Shown: positions 37,258 through 46,386 of the stretch, in pieces | Numbering within the stretch: position 1 is the stretch's first letter | Layout: each line of letters begins with the position of its first letter | Assembly: GCA_017522915.1 (NCBI GenBank) | Contig: JAFWXX010000005.1 | Location: 1-64,000 of the forward strand | DNA: 64,000 bases | Direction of reading: 5' to 3' | Source of the DNA: Bacteroidaceae bacterium | GTDB lineage: Bacteria; Bacteroidota; Bacteroidia; Bacteroidales; Bacteroidaceae | Notes under the pieces: model-generated | What the model was told of the DNA's origin: nothing | What the model saw: only the letters and a program-made list of their open reading frames with translations | Database searches by the model: none | Made by a program: the position numbers and the translations under genes

Positions 37258-37992
37258 TTACTGCAGCTTGAACACTACAGGCAGTGTAAAGTACACACGC
37301 ACATTCTTACCAGACTGACGGCCCGGCTTCCACTTAGGCATACCGCTTACCACACGTACAGCCTCCTTGTCAAGATACATATCACCGGAACTCTTGAGAA
37401 CCTCTGTACCCTGGATAGAACCGTCGGTATTAACGACGAAGCGAATGAATGCACGGCCCTGTGAGTTGTTGTCGCGAGACACACGCGGATAGTTGATATT
37501 CTCCTGAAGATACTTCATAAGTGCCTTCATACCGCCTGGAAACTCCGGCTGCTGCTCTACTACCTGGAACACAGTCTGCTCCTCAACAACCTCCTCGACT
37601 ACGATATTGGCGTTGTCTGTAACCTCAACCACATCACCCTGCTCTTCGATAGAAACCAGATCGCTCTCTTCAATCTCAGCCTCATCATCGACAATCTCAA
37701 GAATATCGACAATCTTCTTTGCTTCTGGAGGAGGAGGAACAACCTTCTTCTCTGGAATTGTAAACGGAACCATGATATCTACCGGGATATCAAGATTCAC
37801 CTGCTTAGCCTTCTTGGCTTTCTTGTCCTTAGGCTCAACTGTTGTCCACTCGAACACTGCGAATGTTGTAGAGAAGACGATAAGACAACCCACCAACAGC
37901 CACAAGAATCTGTGCTGTTCCAAATTGGCCTTGGCACTCTTCTTTTCTTCGAGCAACCCGCCATTAACCTGTTGATTTCTCTCTGTATTCAT
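37258..37992 (-). CDS. tonB: Energy transducer TonB
   Basis: 244 residues. One transmembrane helix (about 28-48) after a cytoplasmic tail, a Pro-containing region (EKKVVPPPPEAKK), a very acidic linker with many Glu and Val (about 95-140), and a C-terminal TonB domain (FPGGMKALMKYLQENINYP ... AFIRFVVNTDGSI ... EAVRVVSGMPKWKPGRQSGK). It couples the proton-motive force through ExbBD to outer-membrane receptors such as the SusC protein at 49932. ExbB/ExbD are not in the window. Confidence 0.93.
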   Translation of the reverse strand: MNTERNQQVNGGLLEEKKSAKANLEQHRFLWLLVGCLIVFSTTFAVFEWTTVEPKDKKAKKAKQVNLDIPVDIMVPFTIPEKKVVPPPPEAKKIVDILEIVDDEAEIEESDLVSIEEQGDVVEVTDNANIVVEEVVEEQTVFQVVEQQPEFPGGMKALMKYLQENINYPRVSRDNNSQGRAFIRFVVNTDGSIQGTEVLKSSGDMYLDKEAVRVVSGMPKWKPGRQSGKNVRVYFTLPVVFKLQ

Positions 37993-38022
37993 TATCGTAT
38001 TTTATATATATTTTCTAATCGA

Positions 38023-38030
38023 CAAAAATA
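38023..38030 (-). promoter_or_regulatory. -7 element upstream of tonB
   Basis: TATTTTTG on the minus strand, 31 nt upstream of the tonB ATG. No TTTG box at the standard distance was found. Confidence 0.4.
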
Positions 38031-38192
38031 AACAATATTTTTCAATACGCACGATGAAAAGCAATCTTTTTTTTGTTTTAAAAAGATTTTCTTCACCAGG
38101 CACACCATAAACCTGCTTTTTCTCCGTTATTTTTCTACTGAGACAAACATATATTTGTTATTATAGAATAGTAAATAAATGAAAAAAAGATG

Positions 38193-38200
38193 TATCTTCG
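38193..38200 (+). promoter_or_regulatory. -7-like element upstream of porQ
   Basis: TATCTTCG, the same -7 variant as at 19245-19252. If used, transcription starts near 38207, downstream of the first possible ATG of porQ (38179). The translation start should then be at 38209 or, better, the GTG at 38251. No convincing -33 box is present. Confidence 0.4.
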
Positions 38201-38250
38201 CAAAGCGTATGCAGATATCCGCTTGCAAAGCTAAACAAAATATCAAGAAC

Positions 38251-39228
38251 GTGAAACTTAAGAATATCATTTTTTATATTTTTATGTTGTTGCCTATACT
38301 TGCAACGGCACAAAGTGGAGAAAACGCATTCAATTTTCTCCGTCTCCCCTACTCTGCCAGAGCAGCTGGCCTTGGAGGAAGCAACATCTCTATAATTGAG
38401 GACGACATAACATTGGCAATGCACAACCCGGCCTTGCTGATAAACGTAAGCGACAAGACCATAAACATAAATTACATGTCGTACATGAGTGACAGCAAGC
38501 TGGCCGGTGCCGCATTCAACAAGGCATTCGGCGAACGCGCTGCAGGTGCAATCACAGCCCGTTATGTCGATTACGGAGAGTTTGAAGGATACACCGAAGA
38601 CAACATATATACAGGGTCATTCAGCGCAAAGGATATCGAGTTGGCTGCAACATACAGCTACTTGCTCAGCAACTATTGGAGCGGAGGCGTTACCGGACGT
38701 TTCATATATTCAAAATATGAGGCTTTGAGCGCAATAGCACTCGGAGTCGATTTAGGATTAAACTACTACAACCCCGACAAGGGGCTCTCGGCATCTTTTG
38801 TACTGAAGAACCTCGGCGCACAAGTGAAGGCGTTTGAGGAGAAGAACGAGAAGCTGCCTGTTGACGTGCAGTTGGGAATAAGCAAGAAACTGCCCCACGC
38901 CCCGATACGTTTGTCATTGACGCTGACAAACCTGCATAAATGGGGAAAGGATGACTTCTACAATGCAGACGGCAGCGAGGACAGCACCTCCGACATATTG
39001 CTCAAACATATCATTTTAGGCGCAGATGCCATTATAGGAAAGAATTTCTACGCATCAATCGGCTACAACTTCCGTATGAGCAAGGAACTTTCTGCTGGCG
39101 GAAACAAATGGGACGGATTGAGCATCGGAGCAGGCTTGAATATTAATAAGGTAAAATTCGGAGCATCCTACAGCAAACTGCATGTATCGTCCTCGTCATT
39201 CCTTTTCAACCTATCATACACTCTTTAA
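38251..39228 (+). CDS. porQ: Type IX secretion system protein PorQ
   Basis: 325 residues from a GTG at 38251, chosen because it gives a standard signal peptide (MKLKNIIFYIFMLLPILATAQ). The ATG at 38179 would add 24 basic residues before it and lies upstream of the -7-like element. The mature protein starts SGENAFNFLRLPYSARAAGLGGSNIS, followed by AMHNPALL, then FadL/PorV-like barrel strands ending in SSFLFNLSYTL. PorQ is an outer-membrane component of the Por/type IX system. The order porQ-cmk-ispH-pfkA is conserved in Bacteroidales as I know it and supports the call. A candidate type IX cargo lies at 57701-59761. Confidence 0.82.
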   Translation: MKLKNIIFYIFMLLPILATAQSGENAFNFLRLPYSARAAGLGGSNISIIEDDITLAMHNPALLINVSDKTININYMSYMSDSKLAGAAFNKAFGERAAGAITARYVDYGEFEGYTEDNIYTGSFSAKDIELAATYSYLLSNYWSGGVTGRFIYSKYEALSAIALGVDLGLNYYNPDKGLSASFVLKNLGAQVKAFEEKNEKLPVDVQLGISKKLPHAPIRLSLTLTNLHKWGKDDFYNADGSEDSTSDILLKHIILGADAIIGKNFYASIGYNFRMSKELSAGGNKWDGLSIGAGLNINKVKFGASYSKLHVSSSSFLFNLSYTL

Positions 39229-39251
39229 AGAATAAAAGACAAAGCCATAAG

Positions 39252-39944
39252 ATGAAAAAGATAACAATAGCAATCGACGGTTTCTCTTCATGCGGAAAGA
39301 GTACAATGGCAAAGGCATTGGCACGCAATATCGGATATCTCTACTTCGACAGCGGCGCAATGTACAGGGCGGTAGCTCTCTACTGCATGCAGAACGGACT
39401 GATCGGCAGTAAGGGCATCGATACAGCCACATTGCAGGAGAGAATCAGTCAGATACATATAACATTCGAGGCCGACCCGGAAACAAAGAACTCAATAACA
39501 TTCCTGAACGGAGTTAATGTAGAGCACGAAATACGTACGATAGAAGTATCCCAGCTTGTAAGCAAGGTTGCGGCACTCGATTTTGTACGAAGCGAAATGG
39601 TTAACCAGCAACGCGAAATGGGCAAGTCCAAAGGCATAGTCATGGACGGACGCGACATAGGTACAACCGTATTCCCCGATGCCGAAATGAAGGTATTCGT
39701 AACAGCATCGGCAGAGGTACGTGCAAAGAGACGCTATGACGAGCTTGCCGCACGCGGAGACAATCCCGACTATAACGAAATACTTGAGAACGTACAACTG
39801 CGCGACCATCTGGACCAGACACGCGAGGTCAGCCCATTGAAGCAGGCCGATGACGCTCTGCTCCTTGACAATAGCGGAATGACACGCGAGGAGCAGATGG
39901 AGTGGCTTATAGATGTTTATAAGAAAATTGCCTCAGAATGCTGA
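39252..39944 (+). CDS. cmk: (d)CMP kinase
   Basis: 230 residues. P-loop GFSSCGKST (residues 9-17), YLYFDSGAMYRAVAL for substrate binding, and the C-terminal RDIGTTVFPDAEMKVFVTASAEVRAKRR region match cytidylate kinase. It phosphorylates CMP and dCMP with ATP. It starts 23 bp after porQ and overlaps ispH by 7 bp. Confidence 0.96.
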   Translation: MKKITIAIDGFSSCGKSTMAKALARNIGYLYFDSGAMYRAVALYCMQNGLIGSKGIDTATLQERISQIHITFEADPETKNSITFLNGVNVEHEIRTIEVSQLVSKVAALDFVRSEMVNQQREMGKSKGIVMDGRDIGTTVFPDAEMKVFVTASAEVRAKRRYDELAARGDNPDYNEILENVQLRDHLDQTREVSPLKQADDALLLDNSGMTREEQMEWLIDVYKKIASEC

Positions 39945-40810
39945 ACATAGAGATTGACGAGCACTCCGGGTTCTGTTTCGGTGTAACCACTGCAATAAAG
40001 AAGGCCGAAGAGGAACTGCAGAATGGCGGTACATTGTACTGCTTAGGCGACATTGTACACAACAGCATAGAATGTGACAGGCTCAAACGAATGGGGCTTG
40101 TTACAATTGACCATGCTACATACCGCAACCTTCACAATGCAAAGGTATTGTTAAGGGCACATGGAGAGCCGCCCGAAACATACGAGATAGCAAAGACGAA
40201 TAATCTTGAACTGATTGACGCCACATGCCCAGTAGTACTGAAGCTGCAACAACGCATAAAGAAGAAATGGCAGGAAACATGTAACGAGGAGCGGCAGATA
40301 ATAATACACGGACAGGCAGGTCATGCCGAGGTTCTGGGTCTTGTTGGGCAGACACGTGGCGAAGCAATCGTCATCGAAGACGCATCGCAACTCAACCGTA
40401 TTGCAAAAGACAAGAACACATACATATATTCCCAGACAACCAAATCGCTTGAGGGCTACAAGAGAATTGTGGAGTCCATTGAAGAATCCGTATCAAAGGA
40501 AAAGCAATGCGAGTCATTCAATACCGTATGCGGCCAGGTTGCAAACCGCATGAACGGAATCGGAGAGTTTGCAAAGTCGCATGACCTTATATTCTTCGTA
40601 TGCGGCAAGAAAAGTTCAAACGGCAAGATACTCTACAATGAGTGCAAGAGAGTGAACCCCTCCTCATACCAGATTGAAGGGCCGGAAGACATTGACTTCG
40701 CCTTGACAGAGAATACGGAGTCAATCGGTATATGCGGAGCGACCTCGACTCCAAAATGGCTGATGGAGAACTGCAAACAGGCTATAATTAACTATCATAA
40801 CAATAAGTGA
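39938..40810 (+). CDS. ispH: 4-hydroxy-3-methylbut-2-enyl diphosphate reductase
   Basis: 290 residues. Three Cys ligands of the iron-sulfur cluster are in place: C13 (HSGFCFGV), C97 (DATCPVV) and C198 ([11 protein letters not shown]). It makes isopentenyl and dimethylallyl diphosphate, the last step of the methylerythritol-phosphate pathway. It overlaps cmk by 7 bp and is 1 bp upstream of pfkA. The product feeds the polyprenyl synthase encoded at 36219-37193. Confidence 0.95.
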   Translation: MLNIEIDEHSGFCFGVTTAIKKAEEELQNGGTLYCLGDIVHNSIECDRLKRMGLVTIDHATYRNLHNAKVLLRAHGEPPETYEIAKTNNLELIDATCPVVLKLQQRIKKKWQETCNEERQIIIHGQAGHAEVLGLVGQTRGEAIVIEDASQLNRIAKDKNTYIYSQTTKSLEGYKRIVESIEESVSKEKQCESFNTVCGQVANRMNGIGEFAKSHDLIFFVCGKKSSNGKILYNECKRVNPSSYQIEGPEDIDFALTENTESIGICGATSTPKWLMENCKQAIINYHNNK

Positions 40811-40811
40811 A

Positions 40812-41798
40812 ATGAAAAACAAGATTCAATGCGTTGGCATCCTTACATCAGGAGGCGATGCACCGGGCATGAACGCTGCAATCCGTGCCGTCACACGTGC
40901 ATGCATATATCACGGAATAACAGTAAAGGCGATATATCGCGGATATAAAGGCCTGATAACCGGCGAGATTCAAGAGTTCAAGACCGAGAATGTAAGTAAC
41001 ATCATACAACGTGGCGGAACAATCCTCAAGACAAGCCGTTGCGATGAGTTCAAGACAGAAGAGGGCCGTACAAAGGCATACGAAACTCTGCAGAAAGAGG
41101 GTATCAATGCACTTGTCGTCATTGGAGGTGACGGTTCTATTACCGGAGCATACTACCTCGCACGCGATTTTGACATTCCATGCATTGCATTGCCTGGAAC
41201 AATAGACAACGACCTCTACGGAACTGACACTACAATCGGTTACGACACCGCTTTGAACACAATTATGGAGTGTGTCGATAAGATACGTGATACCGCATCG
41301 TCTCACGAACGTCTTTTCATCGTTGAAGTAATGGGCCGCGACGCTGGCTTCCTTGCACTCAACGGCACAATCGCAACAGGAGCCGAGGCATGCGTGCTGC
41401 CGGAGATTGACCCTGAGTTCGAGCGTATCAACCAGTTCATAGCAAACGGACTGCGCCGTACAAAGAGCAGCAGTATAGTTCTCTTTGCCGAAGGCCGCGA
41501 GAAAGACTACAACATCATGGAGGTTGCCGAAGGAATGCGTCAGCGTTTCCCGGAACTCGACGTACGCGTATCTATCCTCGGCTATCTGCAGCGTGGCGGC
41601 AGCCCTACTGCAAATGACCGTATTCTGGCAAGCCGTCTCGGCGTAGCAGCCATAGACGCCCTGCTCGAAGGACAGCGTAATGTAATGATTGGTTTGAGAA
41701 ACAACGAAATCGTATATATTCCTTTCACAAAGGCTATCAAGGACGACAAGCCAATTGACAAGGAAACAGTCCGTGCTCAGGAGATTCTTGCATCTTAA
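40812..41798 (+). CDS. pfkA: ATP-dependent 6-phosphofructokinase
   Basis: 328 residues, the short group-I type. Motifs are [15 protein letters not shown] (11-25), GGDGSI (105-110) with the Gly that permits ATP, and [12 protein letters not shown] (129-140) with the catalytic Asp. It phosphorylates fructose 6-phosphate irreversibly with ATP, unlike the PPi enzyme at 14819-16465. It is the last gene of porQ-cmk-ispH-pfkA and ends at a strong terminator. Confidence 0.95.
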   Translation: MKNKIQCVGILTSGGDAPGMNAAIRAVTRACIYHGITVKAIYRGYKGLITGEIQEFKTENVSNIIQRGGTILKTSRCDEFKTEEGRTKAYETLQKEGINALVVIGGDGSITGAYYLARDFDIPCIALPGTIDNDLYGTDTTIGYDTALNTIMECVDKIRDTASSHERLFIVEVMGRDAGFLALNGTIATGAEACVLPEIDPEFERINQFIANGLRRTKSSSIVLFAEGREKDYNIMEVAEGMRQRFPELDVRVSILGYLQRGGSPTANDRILASRLGVAAIDALLEGQRNVMIGLRNNEIVYIPFTKAIKDDKPIDKETVRAQEILAS

Positions 41799-41812
41799 TG
41801 AAGAGACACATA

Positions 41813-41860
41813 TTAATCAAATAGCGGTTGAAAAATGATTTTCAACCGCTATTTGATTAA
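41813..41860. terminator. 22-bp perfect bidirectional terminator
   Basis: Arms 41813-41834 and 41839-41860 are exact complements with a 4-nt loop (ATGA). It sits 14 bases after the pfkA stop codon. The other arm contains the last codons and stop of the convergent fthC gene (ends 41849), so it serves both transcripts. Confidence 0.85.
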
Positions 41861-42382
41861 TACACAGTCCATGACAACATCGTGTCCCTCACATGGCAGC
41901 TCATCGACAAGCTGAGGAGGATAGCAGACGCCTATCTTCAACGCCCTGAAAGCGGGATGCGACATGTATTTGTCGTAGAAGCCTTTTCCACGCCCCATAC
42001 GCTTTCCCGAAAGCGTAAAAGCGACTCCGGGAACTACAATCGCATCAATCTCTCCAGGATCTATGCAAATCGCACCCTGCGGCTCCATTATTCCAAATGC
42101 ACCCCGTTTCATCTCTCCCATGCAATAGAACCTCATTACATCGCCCTCGATACGGGGAAGAGCCACCAGCATGCTCTCTGCCAGTTCCTCTACAAGGGAC
42201 CATATTTGGGGTTCGTCCGGCAACGGAGAAAAAAGAGCTACTATACGTGCACCGCAAACCGCAAGATGTGACTTTATGCTCCTGCACAAAGACACTGAAC
42301 AAACCGTTTTCTCTTCCTGCGTCATTGCCGAAATCCTTTCACGCACCAATCGGCGCAGTTCTTTTTTGCCAATACCGCTCAT
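41849..42382 (-). CDS. 5-formyltetrahydrofolate cyclo-ligase
   Basis: 177 residues. The N-terminal KKELRRLVRERISAMTQEEK helix, LFSPLPDEPQI and the C-terminal GKRMGRGKGFYDKYM motif are those of the cyclo-ligase (FthC/YgfA). It converts 5-formyl-THF to 5,10-methenyl-THF with ATP. Its ATG overlaps the meaB stop codon by 4 bp. The last codons are part of a terminator stem. Confidence 0.9.
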   Translation of the reverse strand: MSGIGKKELRRLVRERISAMTQEEKTVCSVSLCRSIKSHLAVCGARIVALFSPLPDEPQIWSLVEELAESMLVALPRIEGDVMRFYCMGEMKRGAFGIMEPQGAICIDPGEIDAIVVPGVAFTLSGKRMGRGKGFYDKYMSHPAFRALKIGVCYPPQLVDELPCEGHDVVMDCVLIK

Positions 42383-43479
42383 ACTATCTTCTTGTCGTAA
42401 CTGTCGAGAACCGCTCCTGCAGCAGCGAACGAGGTCATCTTCCCTGCATAGGCCAGCTGTTCATACTTAGACAAAAGTTCTTCCATGCCCGGAGCATTAT
42501 AGAAACGGCTTTTCAGGCTCTCCTCTATAGTCTCGTACATCCAATACTTGAGCTGACTGTTGCGCCGTTCATCAAAAGCTCCATTCGACCTTACTGTATC
42601 GATATACCCCATGACCATATTCCAGACCTCCTTTATGCCAATATCGTAGAATCCCGAATAGGTAAGCACCTGCGGACGCAACCCGCTGGCCGGCATCGGA
42701 AACAACTGCAACGCATTACGGTAATGCACAGCTGCACGGCGCGCCGCATCGGCATTTTCACCGTCGGCCTTGTTTATCACTATTCCGTCGGCCATTTCCA
42801 TTATACCGCGCTTTATACCTTGCAATTCATCACCAGCACCGGCAATCTGTATCAAAAGGAAGAAATCGACCATAGAATATACAGCTGTCTCGCTCTGCCC
42901 CACTCCCACTGTCTCAACAAAGACTTTGTCGTACCCGGCAGCCTCGCAAAGCACAATTGTCTCACGCGTCTTGCGCGCCACGCCACCCAATGAACCGGCC
43001 GATGCGCTAGGGCGAATAAACGCCGAAGGATGCAATGAGAGACGTTCCATACGTGTCTTGTCACCCAATATACTTCCTTTACTGCGTTCGCTGCTGGGGT
43101 CAACAGCCAATACTGCCAGCTTGCCGCCATATTCATTGAGCAGGTGCATGCCGAAAGCGTCTATAGAAGTGCTCTTTCCTGCACCCGGAACACCGGTTAT
43201 GCCAACCCTGACAGATTTTCCGGAATAAGGCAGACAGCGTTCCACCACCTCCTGAGCAATAGCCTGATGCTCAGGCAAAAGGCTCTCGACAAGAGTTACC
43301 GCACGGCTGAGCACAGTCACATCGCCACGCAATATACCCTCTACGTAATCATTGACCGAGAGTTCCGCAGCCCTCTTGCGCCTCATCGTAGAGAGATAAG
43401 GGTTTACCGAACCCATAGACTCTACACCGCCATTCACCTTAAGGCCTTTATATGCCTTGTCATTTTCGGGATGTTCCAT
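42379..43479 (-). CDS. meaB: Methylmalonyl-CoA mutase-associated GTPase MeaB
   Basis: 366 residues, G3E-family GTPase (ArgK/MeaB). Walker A is GVPGAGKS (96-103), followed by LLAVDPSSERSKGSILGDKTRM, FVETVGVGQSE (switch) and INKADGEN (base recognition). MeaB protects and reactivates the adenosylcobalamin-dependent methylmalonyl-CoA mutase used in propionate formation. The mutase genes mutA/mutB are not in the window. The BtuFC-like genes at 31-34 kb could supply cobamide, but they are distant. Confidence 0.93.
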   Translation of the reverse strand: MEHPENDKAYKGLKVNGGVESMGSVNPYLSTMRRKRAAELSVNDYVEGILRGDVTVLSRAVTLVESLLPEHQAIAQEVVERCLPYSGKSVRVGITGVPGAGKSTSIDAFGMHLLNEYGGKLAVLAVDPSSERSKGSILGDKTRMERLSLHPSAFIRPSASAGSLGGVARKTRETIVLCEAAGYDKVFVETVGVGQSETAVYSMVDFFLLIQIAGAGDELQGIKRGIMEMADGIVINKADGENADAARRAAVHYRNALQLFPMPASGLRPQVLTYSGFYDIGIKEVWNMVMGYIDTVRSNGAFDERRNSQLKYWMYETIEESLKSRFYNAPGMEELLSKYEQLAYAGKMTSFAAAGAVLDSYDKKIV

Positions 43480-43501
43480 AATCTCTTACTCTAAGATATG
43501 C

Positions 43502-43688
43502 GAAGATAATAACAAACGAGCGAGAAATATCAAGCTTGCTTGAATATTTTTCAAAGCGAGTGCAGTATAAGCTACACTAAAAGTGAAGATAATAACAAAC
43601 GAGCGAGAAATATCAAGCTTGCTTGAATATTTTTCAAAGCGAGTGCAGTATAAGCTACACTAAAAGTGAAGTAATAACAAACGAGCGA
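43502..43688. repeat. 83-bp tandem repeat (2.25 copies)
   Basis: Two identical 83-bp units (43502-43584 and 43585-43667) and a partial third (43668-43688, with one base missing). Each unit starts GAAGATAATAACAAACGAGCG and holds two imperfect stem-loops, one around AAGCTTGCTTG and one around AGTGCAGTATAAGCTACACT. Read on the minus strand, each ends in TATTATCTTC, which resembles a -7 box, with CTTG 22 nt upstream; the unit nearest meaB has the full TATCTTCG. Similar intergenic units with AACGAGCG and CAAGCTTGCTTG occur in other Bacteroides genomes as I remember them. Confidence 0.9.
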
Positions 43689-43756
43689 ATAAGAATTCAA
43701 CGGAGTTAATGGGTGAAATATGAATATGACAAGTAATTTTTAATCACAGTATAAAA

Positions 43757-43794
43757 ATATGGGGCATAGACTACCTACCGCCTATGCCCCATAT
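43757..43794 (-). terminator. Terminator of pepD
   Basis: 13-bp perfect stem (ATATGGGGCATAG and its complement) with a 12-nt loop. On the minus strand it is followed by ATTTTTATAC. It lies 21 bases after the pepD stop codon. Confidence 0.75.
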
Positions 43795-43814
43795 ATCGTA
43801 TTATATATCTCTAT

Positions 43815-45269
43815 TTAAAGAACTCCGTTCACTACAAGAGCCTTGACCAAAGAATAGAATTTCTCTACTGTAGGAATCTCGACACGCTCTGTTGGAGAGT
43901 GAGGAGACATCAGTGTAGGACCGAAGGACACCATATCCATCTTAGGATAGTTGGTCGAGATTATTCCGCACTCAAGACCAGCGTGTATTACACGTACATC
44001 GGGTTCTTTGCCGAACATATCGGTATAAGCCTTCTTCAACGCAGCAAGGAGAGGTGAATTCACGTTCGGCTGCCAACCGCTGTAACCGCCGCTGAGCTCC
44101 ACCTTCATGCCGGCCATTGCAAAACAGCTTGACAACTGCAATGCAAGATACTCCTTCATTGTATCGCATGAGCTACGTGCAAGGATATTGATTTCGGCCT
44201 TGCCTTCACCGATGCGTACGATAGAGAGATTGCTTGATGTCTCTACTGTATCGGGGATAGTTGGGATGAAACGGAGAACACCGTCATGACAAGCAAGTAC
44301 CACGTCAACAAGGTTTTCCTGAATTTCCTCAGGAACTACAGTTTCAGGCATTTCAGTCTCTGTAACAGTGAGTGTTATGCCCTCCTCTATTGTAGCATAC
44401 TCGCTATTATAGAGAGCCTCATACTTTGCAGCGATAGCCTTAAGTTCCTCAACGCCCTCTTCGGGAAGAGTAAGGACAACCTCGCAGCTTGCAGGGATAG
44501 CATTACGCATGTTTCCGCCGTTCCAGCTGGCAAGAACTACACCGCACTCGTCCATAGCCTCGCGCATGAAACGTGCCATGAGCTTGTTGGCATTGCCGCG
44601 TCCTGCGTTGATTTCAAGACCTGAGTGACCTCCACGGAGGCCTTTCAACTGCACCTTGACAGCGACTTCGTCATCACTCTCCTCCTCCATGAACTCCATA
44701 GAAGCAGAAATGTCAAGACCGCCGGCACAACCGATATACATCACACCCTCCTCTTCCGAGTCGAGGTTAAGAAGCAGCTCGCCTTCGAGTTCACCGCCCT
44801 TAAGGCCGAATGCACCGAACATGCCGGTCTCCTCATCAGCTGTAATGAGAGCCTCAAGCGGACCATGCTGCAATGAAGTGTCCTCCATTATAGCCATAAT
44901 AGCAGCAACACCAAGACCATTGTCGGCACCGAGTGTCGTATTGTCGGCATAGAGCCAATCACCCTTCACCACTGTTGTGATAGGGTCATTGATGAAGTCA
45001 TGCTTGCTGTCGGGAGTCTTCTGTGGAACCATATCCATATGAGCCTGAAGGATTATTCCCTTACGGCCCTCAAGACCAGGAGTTGCCGGCTTGCGCATGA
45101 TAATGTTTCCTGCCTCATCCTGCCATGTCTGCACGTTTATGCTTTTGCCGAAGTCAAGAAGGAACTTCTGGATTTTCTCTAGGTGTCCCGATGGACGTGG
45201 AACCTGTGTAAGAGCCTCGAAATGCTTCCACACCTCGCGAGGCTGAAGATCTTTGATTGTAATTGCCAT
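43815..45269 (-). CDS. pepD: Cytosolic beta-alanyl/aminoacyl-histidine dipeptidase (M20)
   Basis: 484 residues, the usual length of PepD. Metal and catalytic residues are in LQAHMDMVPQ (H77, D79), ADNTTLGADNG (D116), ADEETGMFGA (E146/E147) and NLDSEEEG (D170). A lid domain (about 200-390) is inserted in the catalytic domain. It hydrolyses Xaa-His and other dipeptides with zinc. It lies 17 bp after the flippase-like gene, so the two probably share a transcript. Confidence 0.94.
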   Translation of the reverse strand: MAITIKDLQPREVWKHFEALTQVPRPSGHLEKIQKFLLDFGKSINVQTWQDEAGNIIMRKPATPGLEGRKGIILQAHMDMVPQKTPDSKHDFINDPITTVVKGDWLYADNTTLGADNGLGVAAIMAIMEDTSLQHGPLEALITADEETGMFGAFGLKGGELEGELLLNLDSEEEGVMYIGCAGGLDISASMEFMEEESDDEVAVKVQLKGLRGGHSGLEINAGRGNANKLMARFMREAMDECGVVLASWNGGNMRNAIPASCEVVLTLPEEGVEELKAIAAKYEALYNSEYATIEEGITLTVTETEMPETVVPEEIQENLVDVVLACHDGVLRFIPTIPDTVETSSNLSIVRIGEGKAEINILARSSCDTMKEYLALQLSSCFAMAGMKVELSGGYSGWQPNVNSPLLAALKKAYTDMFGKEPDVRVIHAGLECGIISTNYPKMDMVSFGPTLMSPHSPTERVEIPTVEKFYSLVKALVVNGVL

Positions 45270-45286
45270 AATTATAAGTTTTTATA

Positions 45287-46336
45287 TTATTTGTCAAAAC
45301 GCTTTTCAAATTGAAGCATCAGCAAGGCATATATGCCAAGCAATGCGACCAATAGAGTCTGCGTGCTATGTACTATCAACGCAAAAGCCTCTGCATCGGT
45401 TGAGCTGACACCGTACAAAAGCATTATGCTTATTATTGCGAAATGCCATGGACCTGCACCGTTTGGTGTGGGAACAACCACGGCTATGCTTCCTGCCACA
45501 AAAAGCAACAAACCTGCGAATACAGAAAGGCCGCTGCTGAACGGGAAACAGAAGAAACATAGATAGAACTGCATGAAATAGCAGAACCAGATGCCTATTG
45601 TCTCCACAGCAAAGAGCCACCCGTTATCCATTTTCTTCAAAGATAACAAACCTTCGGCAAACTGTGCAATGAACGACCTTATTTTTTTCCAGAAGTTCAT
45701 CTTCCTTACAACGAAGAACAGCATCACAATGAAAGCCAGTACCGAAAGGAGAATTATCAGCCAGCCGCCCATTGATGCCAGCATTCCGCTGTCTGCTGTC
45801 ACGAAACCGACTTGATTGAGGTAGCTGCAGAAGACTGGCCACTGCAAAGTTACGGCTGCAACGGTTATAAGCACAACCATCACTGTATCAATAAGGCGTT
45901 CAGTTACAAGAGTCCCCAAAGATTGGGCAAAATGAACCCTTTCGTACTGTTCAAGAACGACACAGCGCGAAACTTCTCCAATGCGTGGAACAACAAGGTT
46001 TGCCGCATATGCAATGAACACGGAATAGACACACACCTTGCCCGACGGAGCATAGCCTAACGGAGCAAGAGTAAGTTTCCATCTCCAGCCTCTGAGTACA
46101 TGGCTCATGATTCCGAACAATATTGACAGCACAAACCATGTAAGATCCATGTGGGAAAGGTCGTTCCAAAGGCGTGAGAAATCAAAATCGGCATATATCA
46201 TATACAGAATCAGCACACCCAACATAAGCGGGAGCACAGTTTTTAAAGTCTTGCCGAAAATCTTTTTCACAACTTTAGGACTATTTTTAATACTTTTATT
46301 TACCTTTGCATCATTAGGGGCCACCCGGCACCGCAT
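45287..46336 (-). CDS. Lysylphosphatidylglycerol-synthase/flippase-like membrane protein (UPF0104)
   Basis: 349 residues from the ATG at 46336. A GTG at 46270 (VKKIFGKTLKTVLP) would give 327 residues and a more typical N-terminus; a TTG at 46390 overlaps a -7 box and is unlikely. About eight transmembrane helices are visible, with the family motifs RGWRWKLTL, RIGEVSRCVVLE, and the C-terminal VPTPNGAGPWHFAI. Relatives move or modify lipids and are related to MprF membrane domains. The substrate is unknown. pepD follows downstream. Confidence 0.8.
   Translation of the reverse strand: MRCRVAPNDAKVNKSIKNSPKVVKKIFGKTLKTVLPLMLGVLILYMIYADFDFSRLWNDLSHMDLTWFVLSILFGIMSHVLRGWRWKLTLAPLGYAPSGKVCVYSVFIAYAANLVVPRIGEVSRCVVLEQYERVHFAQSLGTLVTERLIDTVMVVLITVAAVTLQWPVFCSYLNQVGFVTADSGMLASMGGWLIILLSVLAFIVMLFFVVRKMNFWKKIRSFIAQFAEGLLSLKKMDNGWLFAVETIGIWFCYFMQFYLCFFCFPFSSGLSVFAGLLLFVAGSIAVVVPTPNGAGPWHFAIISIMLLYGVSSTDAEAFALIVHSTQTLLVALLGIYALLMLQFEKRFDK
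46301..46308 (+). promoter_or_regulatory. -7 element facing rsmA
   Basis: TACCTTTG fits TAnnTTTG. It lies 139 bp before rsmA and within the 5' part of the opposite-strand flippase gene. The transcript would begin near 46315 with GC-rich sequence that can form hairpins. No clear -33 box is present. Confidence 0.4.
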
Positions 46337-46378
46337 TCCGATTGTTTGAATTGCGTAGCCCGACGCGGCTTTATGTTG

Positions 46379-46386
46379 CAAAGATA
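46379..46386 (-). promoter_or_regulatory. -7 element of the flippase-pepD operon
   Basis: TATCTTTG on the minus strand. The transcript would start near 46371, 35 nt before the ATG at 46336. It overlaps, head on, the transcript expected from the plus-strand element at 46301-46308. No clear -33 box is present. Confidence 0.5.

Noticed and set aside
42097-42993. A 298-codon plus-strand frame opposite fthC and meaB
   Set aside because: Both minus-strand genes carry complete family motifs; this frame crosses their junction without meaning.
43502-43688. Possible CRISPR array
   Set aside because: The repeat is 83 bp, contiguous and has no spacers or cas genes nearby.
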